A DNA stretch of 45,140 bases from an uncultured Clostridia bacterium (GTDB lineage Bacteria; Bacillota; Clostridia; TANB77; CAG-508). Both the position numbers and the translations under genes were made by a program. The stretch lies in contig CANQAB010000003.1 of assembly GCA_947589445.1 (NCBI GenBank), forward strand, positions 1-45,140, given 5' to 3'. This document shows positions 9,301-16,076 of the stretch, piece after piece. The first letter of the stretch is position 1. Every line of letters begins with the position of its first letter. Below the pieces are notes generated by a model, which did not search any database, was not told the origin of the DNA, and worked only from the letters and a program-made list of their open reading frames with translations.

Positions 9301-9971
9301 GTAATATATGTTCCACTTGGAAAACCTTGTAAATTTTTTATATTATATTTAGCAATAGATGCAGTAGCATTTACTGAATATTCTTGATAATAATAATTTC
9401 CACTTTCTACTAAATTATTTACTTTATTAATTTGTAAGTATGCATCTTGATTTAATTCTGTTCCTTTCTTTCCATTTTCTGCAATGCTATAAATAGCATT
9501 AACAATATTTTTACCTCTTGTATCTACTCCTTTGTAAAATGATTTTACATTTCTATTTAATAATACACTTTTAATTGCATGCTTAGTTGCTACATATGCG
9601 TCGTCTTTTGTTGCAACGCCAAGTTCCTCTGGTGTTTTATAAGGATATCCATTAATTATAGTATTATAAATTAATTTATCTTTTAATAAGTCTTTAATTG
9701 TAACCGTATAAGGTCCTTCCTCATCTACACCATGAACATTAGGTACTATACAGTATGCAGGATATTTTTTTCCTTCTAATTCATAATTAATATAACCACA
9801 TTGAATATCTCTCCACTTTTTCATACTTTCATTATAGTACTGAATATGTGTGTTTATATCGTGGTCTTTTTTTAAATTTGCTTTATCAATTGAAAAAGCA
9901 TTAGTTATTGGTAAGAATGTATTAAATAATGTTATTAAAACCATAAATAATATAATTAACTTTTTTCTCAT
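6324..9971 (-). CDS. Cna-B repeat surface protein with thioester-like domain, ending in LPKTGC
   Basis: This is a 1,215-residue secreted adhesin or pilin-like protein. Residues 1-25 are a signal peptide. Residues 55-290 resemble a thioester domain: Cys74 in PAYCI and the block VATKHAIKSVLLNRNVKSFY. At the position where related domains carry the thioester Gln (ATKQA, from memory) there is His131. Residues from about 305 to 1050 hold eight Cna-B/SpaA-type repeats, each with the I-I-K-D-K-D start, a TD-NGEA core and a Y-KE-T motif typical of isopeptide domains. Repeats 2-3 and 4-5 look like a duplicated pair. A DUF11-like domain follows, then LPKTG, Cys and stop, with no hydrophobic anchor or positive tail. 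The sortase gene lies 93 bp upstream, so they form a likely enzyme-substrate pair. Confidence 0.88.
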   Translation of the reverse strand: MRKKLIILFMVLITLFNTFLPITNAFSIDKANLKKDHDINTHIQYYNESMKKWRDIQCGYINYELEGKKYPAYCIVPNVHGVDEEGPYTVTIKDLLKDKLIYNTIINGYPYKTPEELGVATKDDAYVATKHAIKSVLLNRNVKSFYKGVDTRGKNIVNAIYSIAENGKKGTELNQDAYLQINKVNNLVESGNYYYQEYSVNATASIAKYNIKNLQGFPSGTYITDVNGNKKDEFAGYEKFRVNIPKSSLNNDLLGTVKVVASCNTNPVFYGEAPNGDVQNYAVAYKPYAEYETISTLKEITNTASIKVLKKDEESLKPIEDVYFELYNEHGTLVSSEKTNSDGVAIFNNLYQGKYTIKEIKANDNYVLDDMKYEVEAKFNKQIEKVITNKHKKGNLKIIKVDKDNHNVKLDSVEFDLLDSNKEIVAHIVTDSNGEAIVENINIGNYTLKETKTKNEYNLSIDNDVVVKWNETSEVVVENEKKKGKIKIIKVDQDNKEIKLEGVEFKIIDKENNVVETIKTDKNGEALSSNLPIGEYKIKETSLGTNNEYILNNSEYTIKVEDEKITNIEIENLHKKGNLKIIKVDKDDHNITLGAIEFDLIDIYGNIVAHLITDVNGEAYIENIKTGTYTLKETKTKREYDLCVDENIVVKWNETSEIVIENEKKKGRIKVVKQDKEHNEIKLAGVKFQVINNNNRIIEEIETDSNGEAITSKLPIGEYKLREISLGNNTEYILDDNEYTVKIEDAQVSKINIYNEHKKGKIKICKVDKDNNKLPLEGVKFELIDEDGYKYKAVTDKNGVAELDSIRTGKVTIREVETKQEYVLSKEVYEIEIKYNKYSYITIDNEKRKGQVEVYKLDKDNNQIKIPNVEFDILDANNNIVDKMITDENGYAISKKLPIGEYYLRESKTNSKYVLNNESINIKIEENKVTKLNIENEKIKGRIQIIKSSSKDSPLFNIKKGEYLADVTFEIYNEDGNLVDTIITDENGQALSKELEMGRYKIVEKSTNQNYLINTNEFFVNIEKNNETIVLNVENEPIIPNVNIEKVGQQYAERNEEIRYDFIIENKGNSKLDNFTWKEYVPYEKVKLTKMVTGIYNEDINYNIYYKTNKSDYKLLSKANACKSEYINLDNIDLQNNERIIEIKVEYGTVPSNFKSIINPTIYAKVNDNVKKDDKIVNTTEIFGNIGDYIVKDSSIFETIIKENKILKKLPKTGC

Positions 9972-10064
9972 TTTTAATTTCCTTTCTTAAAATAAATATT
10001 TTTTCCTTTAGTAATTTTGCTTTTGAGTAATTTTAATTTACGCACAAATTTTATTAAATAATAA

Positions 10065-10625
10065 TTATTTTGTAGATATTTCTATTGCTTGTACACATAA
10101 TCTTTGTCCTGGCTTATCTTTTATACATGTAATCATTGTTAATCTGTTATCTAATGTGTTTTCCAAATACGTCCAGTCTGTATCATAAATAACTACCTTT
10201 TTGATAACTTTATACGTTCTTGTGTAAAATTTAGTTTTATATACTACTTCATCTCCATTTTCTAATTCATTTAATCTTGCAAAATAGGAATATTTGTTAA
10301 GCCTATTATGTGCTGCAAGTCCTATATTTCCATCATAACTTGCAGTTTCCGATATATGTCCTATGTAATCTCTTAAAATTTCCTGTGTACTTCCTTCTTT
10401 TACTGTTGCTTTTAAATTAATTTTATTTATTGTAAGTATACCTAAAACGCTATCGTCTTCTATAGGTTCCTCTTTTTCATATACAACATTTTTATATTCT
10501 TCATCAGTTTTTACTTCTTCTACTTTTGTTAAATCATATTCATGTTCTGAATTCATATAAACCATGCTAAATATAAGTATTACAGCAATTGCAATACCTA
10601 AAACATGTTTTAGAATTTTGCGCAT
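10065..10625 (-). CDS. Class D-like sortase
   Basis: This is a membrane-anchored transpeptidase that cleaves LPXTG-type signals and joins proteins to the wall or to each other. The 186 residues have an N-terminal membrane helix (about 7-24), the catalytic His in LAAHNR, the catalytic Cys in LTMITC and the Arg in PGQRLCVQA. Size and motif spacing fit class D better than class A or B. The class call is inference; the sortase family is certain. An AAGGAGG ribosome site precedes the ATG. The LPKTGC surface protein follows directly downstream. Confidence 0.92.
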   Translation of the reverse strand: MRKILKHVLGIAIAVILIFSMVYMNSEHEYDLTKVEEVKTDEEYKNVVYEKEEPIEDDSVLGILTINKINLKATVKEGSTQEILRDYIGHISETASYDGNIGLAAHNRLNKYSYFARLNELENGDEVVYKTKFYTRTYKVIKKVVIYDTDWTYLENTLDNRLTMITCIKDKPGQRLCVQAIEISTK

Positions 10626-10936
10626 AATACCTCCTTCCTTATTAAGTTTTAAATTCTTTGTTGGGAATTTAAAAAGAATTAAATTTTAAAATTTAGCATT
10701 TTACTAAGTTGTCTGTTAGATAATTAATATATATATGTTATACTACATTTATCTGCATTTTGCAACAAAAATCGTATGACATTATTCGACATAAAATATA
10801 TTTTTATTAAATTTTAATATGCAAATAACTTTAACAATATATATAAATTTACTTATTTTAATATTGTTTTATACTAACAATGTAAATTAGTATTTTTTGT
10901 ATTTAGTACATTTATAAGAATATTAAAATTTTTTAG
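10626..10936. other. Gene-free leader of the sortase operon
   Basis: About 310 very AT-rich bases lie between the 6S-side terminator and the sortase start. No open frame with a ribosome site, no clear riboswitch fold and no strong promoter was recognised, although the sortase promoter presumably lies here. Confidence 0.4.
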
Positions 10937-10975
10937 GCAAAAAGAAAAAGCGACTATGTCGCCTTTTCTTTTTGC
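10937..10975. terminator. Strong bidirectional terminator
   Basis: An 18-bp stem with one A-C mismatch and a 3-base loop: GCAAAAAGAAAAA-GCGAC (10937-10954) pairs with GTCGC-CTTTTCTTTTTGC (10958-10975). U-rich tracts follow on both strands. It separates the 6S RNA/uppP transcripts from the sortase operon. Confidence 0.8.
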
Positions 10976-11034
10976 TAATTTTAATTTCTGAGCAAAGTAA
11001 GAATATATCAAATCAGCAATAGCTATTATATAAA

Positions 11035-11242
11035 AACCCCGCCTTAGCCGTAATGCCAAAGAAATTTTATAGGACCTGTACTCATACAGGTGGATGCCTC
11101 CTAAATGCTCCTGGGTTTCTTACTACACTTGGTGTAAGCTTACACGCCACACTTAGAGCTTCGGCTTCCTTAAAAAAACTTGTAGGTTCTAAAATTTCAA
11201 TCTACACGTACTATGCAGGGAAAATTAATATCTTATTTAATT
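11035..11242 (-). ncRNA. ssrS: Probable 6S RNA (SsrS)
   Basis: This is a non-coding RNA of about 185-205 bases with its own promoter. On the minus strand its ends pair (CCCTGC near 11220 with GCGGGG at 11042-11037). Further pairs are TAG/CTA, CGT/ACG and a 9-bp helix GAAATTTTA/TAAAATTTC, then a central open region whose 3' side carries the hairpin ACCTGTA-TGAG-TACAGGT, and a long apical arm with GTGTAAGCTTACAC. A rod with a large central bubble is the hallmark of 6S RNA, which mimics an open promoter and binds RNA polymerase. A T-run follows the closing stem. The fold was drawn by hand, and the identification rests on architecture and remembered sequence resemblance. Short open frames on both strands here are not genes. 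Confidence 0.72.
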
Positions 11243-11248
11243 AATATT

Positions 11249-11277
11249 ATTATATCATATTAAATTTACTTTTACAA
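11249..11277 (-). promoter_or_regulatory. Sigma-A promoter of the 6S RNA
   Basis: On the minus strand TTGTAA (11277-11272) is followed by a 17-base spacer and a perfect TATAAT (11254-11249). The start point would fall near 11242, just before the closing stem of the RNA. Confidence 0.75.
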
Positions 11278-11358
11278 TAATTTTTTTAAATTATACAATT
11301 TAATTTTTATTCTTTTTTTATTACAAAATTGCTTATTTATATAATGAAAGAATAATTC

Positions 11359-12162
11359 TTATCTTACAAAATATAAACCTAAAATTATAAGACCAAATAT
11401 TACTCTATATATTGCAAACACTTTAAAGCTTCCTTTTTTTAAGTAATCTAATAAAAACTTAATTACAATTACACCTACTATAAAGCTTGCTAAAATTCCT
11501 AATATTAGTCCTAAATCGAATTGAAAGCTAGATAAATCAAATATAACTGCTGCTAATGTAATTGGCATTGCAAGCATAAATGAAAATTTAGCAGCACTTT
11601 CTCTATCTACTTTTAAAGCTCTTGCAACTGTCATAGTAATTCCACTACGTGATACTCCTGGAAAAGCTGCTGCAATTGCTTGTGATGCGCCTATTAAAAC
11701 GGATTGTTTTAATGATATATTTTCATAATTTGTATCTGATTTAGATTTTTTATCTACTATATATAATATTATACCCATTACTATTAGAGTAATACCTATA
11801 ATTGCCATTTGAAAATTAATATCATCTCCAACAATTGCTTCAGATACCTTATCTAGTATTAAACTTAATATACCTGCTGGTATAGTAGCTATTACTAAAT
11901 ACCAGAAAATTTTTCCCTCCTTCGAATCTTCTTTTTTTACAGCCTTTTTATAGCCAGCTTTTATTAATTTCAACCAATCTTTGAAAAAGAAAATTACTAA
12001 GGCAAGTAATGTTCCTATATGTAAAGCTACATCCATACCTTCTGAAAGCATTTCCCAATTAAAAATCCATGGAAATACATTTAAATGTCCTGAACTTGAT
12101 ATTGGTAAAAATTCTGTTAGTCCTTGTACTATTCCTAAAATAATTGCATGTGTTATATTCAT
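11359..12162 (-). CDS. uppP: Undecaprenyl-diphosphatase
   Basis: This integral membrane enzyme dephosphorylates undecaprenyl diphosphate, recycling the lipid carrier for peptidoglycan; the family is also linked to bacitracin resistance. The 267 residues match UppP/BacA: GLTEFLPISSSGH near residue 15 and PGVSRSGITM near residue 165 are the two catalytic motifs, within about eight hydrophobic segments. AAGGAGT lies before the ATG. It follows dpaA by 29 bp in the same direction and is probably co-transcribed with it. Confidence 0.96.
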   Translation of the reverse strand: MNITHAIILGIVQGLTEFLPISSSGHLNVFPWIFNWEMLSEGMDVALHIGTLLALVIFFFKDWLKLIKAGYKKAVKKEDSKEGKIFWYLVIATIPAGILSLILDKVSEAIVGDDINFQMAIIGITLIVMGIILYIVDKKSKSDTNYENISLKQSVLIGASQAIAAAFPGVSRSGITMTVARALKVDRESAAKFSFMLAMPITLAAVIFDLSSFQFDLGLILGILASFIVGVIVIKFLLDYLKKGSFKVFAIYRVIFGLIILGLYFVR

Positions 12163-12191
12163 TTTTATTTACTCCTTTATTATTTATTATA

Positions 12192-13056
12192 TTAACTATT
12201 AATTTCATTAAAAATATTATATAGTGTTTCTTTTATAAATTCCGCTGAAGTAACAGGTGCTACTTTTCCTGGTAATGAAAGAGCCCATATAAATTTTATT
12301 TGATGTTTTTTCACTTCTTCTCTATCTACTCCACCAGGATTAGATGCTAAATCTATAATAAGCGTATCATTTCTAACTTGTTTTAAGTTATCTTTATCTA
12401 ATATAATGTATGGTATTGTATTTATTATAATATCAAATCTATTTAGGTTTTCTTTTAAATTAGTGATTGGAATGGGTTCATAACCATAAGCCTTTATCCA
12501 CGCTAAATCGGAATTTTTTCTTGCTTCGCAAGATACATTGGCTCCCAATCCCTTTAACATGTTAGATAGAATTTTTCCAATTCTGCCAAATCCCATTACT
12601 AATATATTGCTACCATGTATATTTTTTAATGTTTCTTCTATTGCAATTTTTATTGTACCTTCTGCAGTTGATACTGCATTTAGAACCGCAAGTTCTTCTC
12701 TTTTTAATATATCAATTACCTTTATATTTTTTTTAGAAGCTATATCATATATGTTGCTTTTGATTGAACCTGCTATTAGTGTTTTTCCTTCTAAATTATC
12801 TAATACTTCTGTTATTAATACATTTTTTTTACCAAAAGGTGTATTAATTGTATTTCCATTACTAGAAAAAGGTATTGGTCCTAAAATAATATCTGAATGT
12901 TTCATAAGTTCTGGTATGCTTTCACATTTATTTACTTCTTTTAATTCTGATTTTTCTAAGCCATAAGAATATACTTCTACTCCTTCTTCTATTAGCATTT
13001 CTGCTAACTTTATAATTCTTAAATCTCCGTCCAATAATAGAAATTTTATTTATCAT
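12192..13056 (-). CDS. dpaA: Dipicolinate synthase subunit A, +1 frameshift near the start
   Basis: With DpaB this enzyme oxidises a tetrahydrodipicolinate-derived precursor to dipicolinic acid, the spore-core chelator. The reconstructed protein is 287 residues, normal for the family. The ATG at 13056 has an excellent AAGGAGGAG ribosome site and begins MINKISIIG; the next base is an extra C, then the frame continues as GDLRIIKLAEML. Skipping C13029 gives IIGGD, the dinucleotide-binding start conserved in DpaA. A second Rossmann motif (VMGFGRIGK) lies near residue 155. Translation without the shift ends within about 35 codons. A start at the internal TTG would lack a ribosome site and half of the first nucleotide-binding strand. 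dpaB is not adjacent; uppP follows instead. Confidence 0.88.
13027..13029 (-). other. CGG +1 recoding site in dpaA
   Basis: Zero frame reads ATT GGA CGG AGA. The family-consistent frame reads ATT GGA (C) GGA GAT, restoring Gly-Gly-Asp. Confidence 0.7.
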
Positions 13057-13154
13057 ATTTATTAAACTCCTCCTTGTAGATATTTCACAATCTTTTTTTA
13101 CTTTCATAACTCTACAAATATTATATGTTTATATTAATCTTTTATTACTTACTA

Positions 13155-14358
13155 TTATTGTTCTATTTGCCTTTCTTCTATTTTGTTTTTTATATTATTA
13201 TACTTAATACCAATTTCCTTATAGTTTAGCTTTCCAACTAATTTGTATGTTTCTTCAAGATGATTTATAATCTTTTTTTCTTTTTTAGTTATTCTATCCG
13301 ATTTTTGTTCTATATCTTCATCTTCTATATTAGGATAACTAATATAACCTTTTATAGGTATGAAAATTGGTTCTTCAATTGCTTTTTCATATAAACTATT
13401 ATCTAAATCTATTGCTATATTTAGTGCCTTAATAGCAGTGTCTTTATCAGATTTAATCATATATATTTTTGCTAATTGATAGTAAGCATGTGGACTTAAT
13501 TCTTCGCTTTCTATGCAGTTTGTGAAATATTTTTCTGATTCCTCTAATTCTCCTAATATTAATTCTATCATTGCTATATTATAATTTGTATTATATTCTA
13601 AAGAGTTTATAATTGCTGCTTTTTCATAACATGTTTTAGCACTTATAAAATCATTTAGCATTGTATAAATCATTCCCATATTATAATAAATATCAAAATT
13701 ATTTGGATGATACTTTAATGCTTCATTCATAATATTAATTGCTTCTTTATATCTTTCTCCGAGAACATAATGCATCACAAAGTGCAAGACTTGCCTCTAA
13801 ATAATCTGGTTTTTTATTTACTAATTTTGTTAACATATCTACAGAATCTTCAATATTTCCTAATTCTTTCAGTAAAGTGGCTATTTTAAAATAAGAATCA
13901 TATGCCTGTGCATCTAAATCTACAACTTTTACATATTCATCAATGGATTTTCTTAATCCACCCTCTTTTTCATAAATTTCTGCTAACATTTTATGAGCAT
14001 TTTTACTATTATCATTTTTTTCAATTAAATAAAGTAATAATTTTTTTGCATTTTTATAATCATTTCTTGCTATATAAAATTTTGCTAATATAATATATAT
14101 TTTTTCTGTTAAATTTATATGATTATATTCACATACAATAATAAAAATTGGTAGTATTACTGATACAGTATAAATTAATAATATAAAAAATAAATTTAAA
14201 TTTATTTTAAATACAAGTCCAATAAAATGAATTCCTATACCTATTGCTTGCAATATTAATGATGTCAAATAAATTGATTCATTTTTTTTCATCATTTTTA
14301 TAAACATAATTACAAAAAAAGCAATTGATATAACGTAAAAAAATATCTTTCCTAACAT
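13155..14358 (-). CDS. Membrane protein with TPR repeats, +1 frameshift in the middle
   Basis: The reconstructed protein has 400 residues. The first 90 contain two or three hydrophobic helices, followed by about seven tetratricopeptide-like helical pairs (for example residues 95-230 and 230-330, with ALKYHPNNFDIYYNMG) and a charged C-terminal tail. TPR proteins are scaffolds; the partner here is unknown. The upstream frame stops 5 codons after TCT CGG AGA; skipping the C gives SGERYKEAINIMNEAL and the next TPR helix in register. The ATG at 14358 is favoured because AAAGGTG sits about 10 bases before it; an upstream in-frame TTG overlaps that site. It lies between the cohesin-like gene and dpaA, all in one direction. 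Confidence 0.8.
13759..13761 (-). other. CGG +1 recoding site in the TPR gene
   Basis: Zero frame TCT CGG AGA AAG ATA TAA stops at once. Shifted frame TCT (C) GGA GAA AGA TAT continues the TPR helix. Confidence 0.65.
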
Positions 14359-14472
14359 TATACTCTTATCACCTTTCAACGAACTTTTTCATATATTTTA
14401 ACTTATTTTTAAGAAAAAGTCTATATTTTTTAAGTGACTTTTCTTTGGATAGTAGCAAAAGTCTACAATAAA

Positions 14473-14520
14473 GTTGGAAGCATAGTTTACATTTTAATTA
14501 TTTAATCTATGACTTCCAAC
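14473..14520 (-). terminator. Terminator after the cohesin-like gene
   Basis: Arms GTTGGAAG-CATAG (14473-14485) and CTATGACTTCCAAC (14507-14520) pair with one bulged base. On the minus strand a TTTATT tract follows. It sits 10 bases past the stop. Confidence 0.6.
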
Positions 14521-14529
14521 ATTCCACTT

Positions 14530-16062
14530 TTAAAAATGTTTTCCCTTTTCTCTTCTTTTTCTTGGCTCTATAAAGTTATTTTCATCCAAATTATTTAAAT
14601 TTTCTTCTTCATTTTTATTTTTAACTTTATCCTTATTAAATATTTCTTCTGTCTGTTTATTTATATCCTCAACTGTTTTCATATCTTGTTCGTTCATCTC
14701 TTGTTCATAATACTCATTTTTATTTCTTTGTTTATATAATGATTCTATAAAGTTTTCTGATTCTTTATTCTTATTTTCGAATTCATTTATATCGTTTTTA
14801 TATACGTCATATTCATAATCATCATTTCCTATATCTTCATCTTCGTCCTCATCATTATTTGATCTTTTATTTTCTTTTCTTAACAAATAAATTAATATAA
14901 TAACTGCAATTATAATAAGTAGAATAACAGCAATTAATATTATACTATATTTTTTTATTGTTCCTATAAAATCATTTTTAGATGCTTCATCACTAGAAGA
15001 TGATGCTCCCATTATTGTTGCTTCTTTATTTACAACAACTTGATAAACTGTTTGTTCTGTACTTCCATCTACAGTTAAAACAATGTTAATAATGTTTTCT
15101 CCCTCTACTAATTCTTTATTTCCTGAAATTTCGATATTTATATCTTTTCTATTAGCAGTTGCATCTACTTTTAATTCTGTAATATCTTCTGAGCCTAAAT
15201 TTGCTGTGTATGAATAAGTATCTTGTGCAAATTCTGGGGTTAATTCTAATCCTTCTATATTTAAAGACGTTAAATATAATCCTTTATTTTCATCTTCTAT
15301 AACATTCCCTGGTTTTTCTTCTTCTGTTGCAAGTTTAGTTACTTTAATAGTATATGTTTTAGAATTTCCATTCTCTGCTGTAACAACTATTTTTATATTA
15401 TTATTTGAACCTACATCAAATCCAGAATTTCCTGATACTTTTACCTTTGCCTTTGAATCTTCTGTTTTATACACAACTTTTAAAGAATCCACATCACTTG
15501 GTACAGTTACACTATAGCTTGTTTTATTTTTGCTAAATCCAGAAAAATCATATTCTTTGGGTGTAACACCTAATGTAGATAGGTTCGCATTGCTGGATTT
15601 TGTGGTTGTTGTATTGTTGTTAGTATTTGTCTTATTATCTGATGTATTATTATTTGTATTATTATTAACTTTTGCTTTTAATGTTATTGATGTAGAAGAA
15701 ATTGTTAAACTATTTCCATCAGGATCTTGAATTCTGCTAACTGAAAAAGAAACCTTTGTGTCTTTTTCAGGAACTTTAAAAACAAATTTTCCTAAGTTTT
15801 TACTACCATTAACAGAAGCACCTGATATAGTATTTCCACCAAATGCCCCCACTTCGCTTTCTCCATCGATTGGATTTAATCCTGAACAAGTTAACGTGAA
15901 TGCTCCTAATGATTTAGAAGAAGTTATAGTAACAGTTATTTTTTCTCCTGATGTTGTTTGAGTTGCTTTTAAACTTCCATCTACGCAGTATGTTGACTTA
16001 GAAAATAGTAATATTGCAAAAAATAAAATTAATAAACTTATTATTTTTAGTTTTTTATTCAT
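14530..16062 (-). CDS. Membrane-anchored protein with cohesin-like and cadherin-like domains
   Basis: The 510 residues start with a signal peptide (1-27). Residues 28-130 form a beta domain resembling cohesin (SLGAFTLTCSGLNP, then KFVFKVP and SFSVSRIQDPDGNSL). A Thr/Asn linker follows, then two cadherin-like beta-sandwich domains of the kind with L-S-L-V-P-F-T-Y-V (STLGVTPKEYDFSGF and LTSLNIEGLELTPEFAQDTYSYT). One membrane helix lies near residues 365-392, before a long acidic cytoplasmic tail. It starts 14 bp after the dockerin-bearing glucosaminidase, so a cohesin-dockerin pairing is plausible. The cohesin call is by pattern only; the cadherin-like domains and topology are clearer. Confidence 0.8.
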   Translation of the reverse strand: MNKKLKIISLLILFFAILLFSKSTYCVDGSLKATQTTSGEKITVTITSSKSLGAFTLTCSGLNPIDGESEVGAFGGNTISGASVNGSKNLGKFVFKVPEKDTKVSFSVSRIQDPDGNSLTISSTSITLKAKVNNNTNNNTSDNKTNTNNNTTTTKSSNANLSTLGVTPKEYDFSGFSKNKTSYSVTVPSDVDSLKVVYKTEDSKAKVKVSGNSGFDVGSNNNIKIVVTAENGNSKTYTIKVTKLATEEEKPGNVIEDENKGLYLTSLNIEGLELTPEFAQDTYSYTANLGSEDITELKVDATANRKDINIEISGNKELVEGENIINIVLTVDGSTEQTVYQVVVNKEATIMGASSSSDEASKNDFIGTIKKYSIILIAVILLIIIAVIILIYLLRKENKRSNNDEDEDEDIGNDDYEYDVYKNDINEFENKNKESENFIESLYKQRNKNEYYEQEMNEQDMKTVEDINKQTEEIFNKDKVKNKNEEENLNNLDENNFIEPRKRREKGKHF

Positions 16063-16076
16063 ATTCCACCCCTTTG

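Noticed and set aside
11035-11242. T-box riboswitch, RNase P, SRP RNA or tmRNA for this RNA
   Set aside because: No T-box GGTGG-type antiterminator, no RNase P conserved core, no SRP GGAAGCA loop and no tRNA-like CCA end are present.
10874-11244. Short open frames on both strands
   Set aside because: They lie across the 6S RNA candidate and terminator, have no family resemblance and no good ribosome site.
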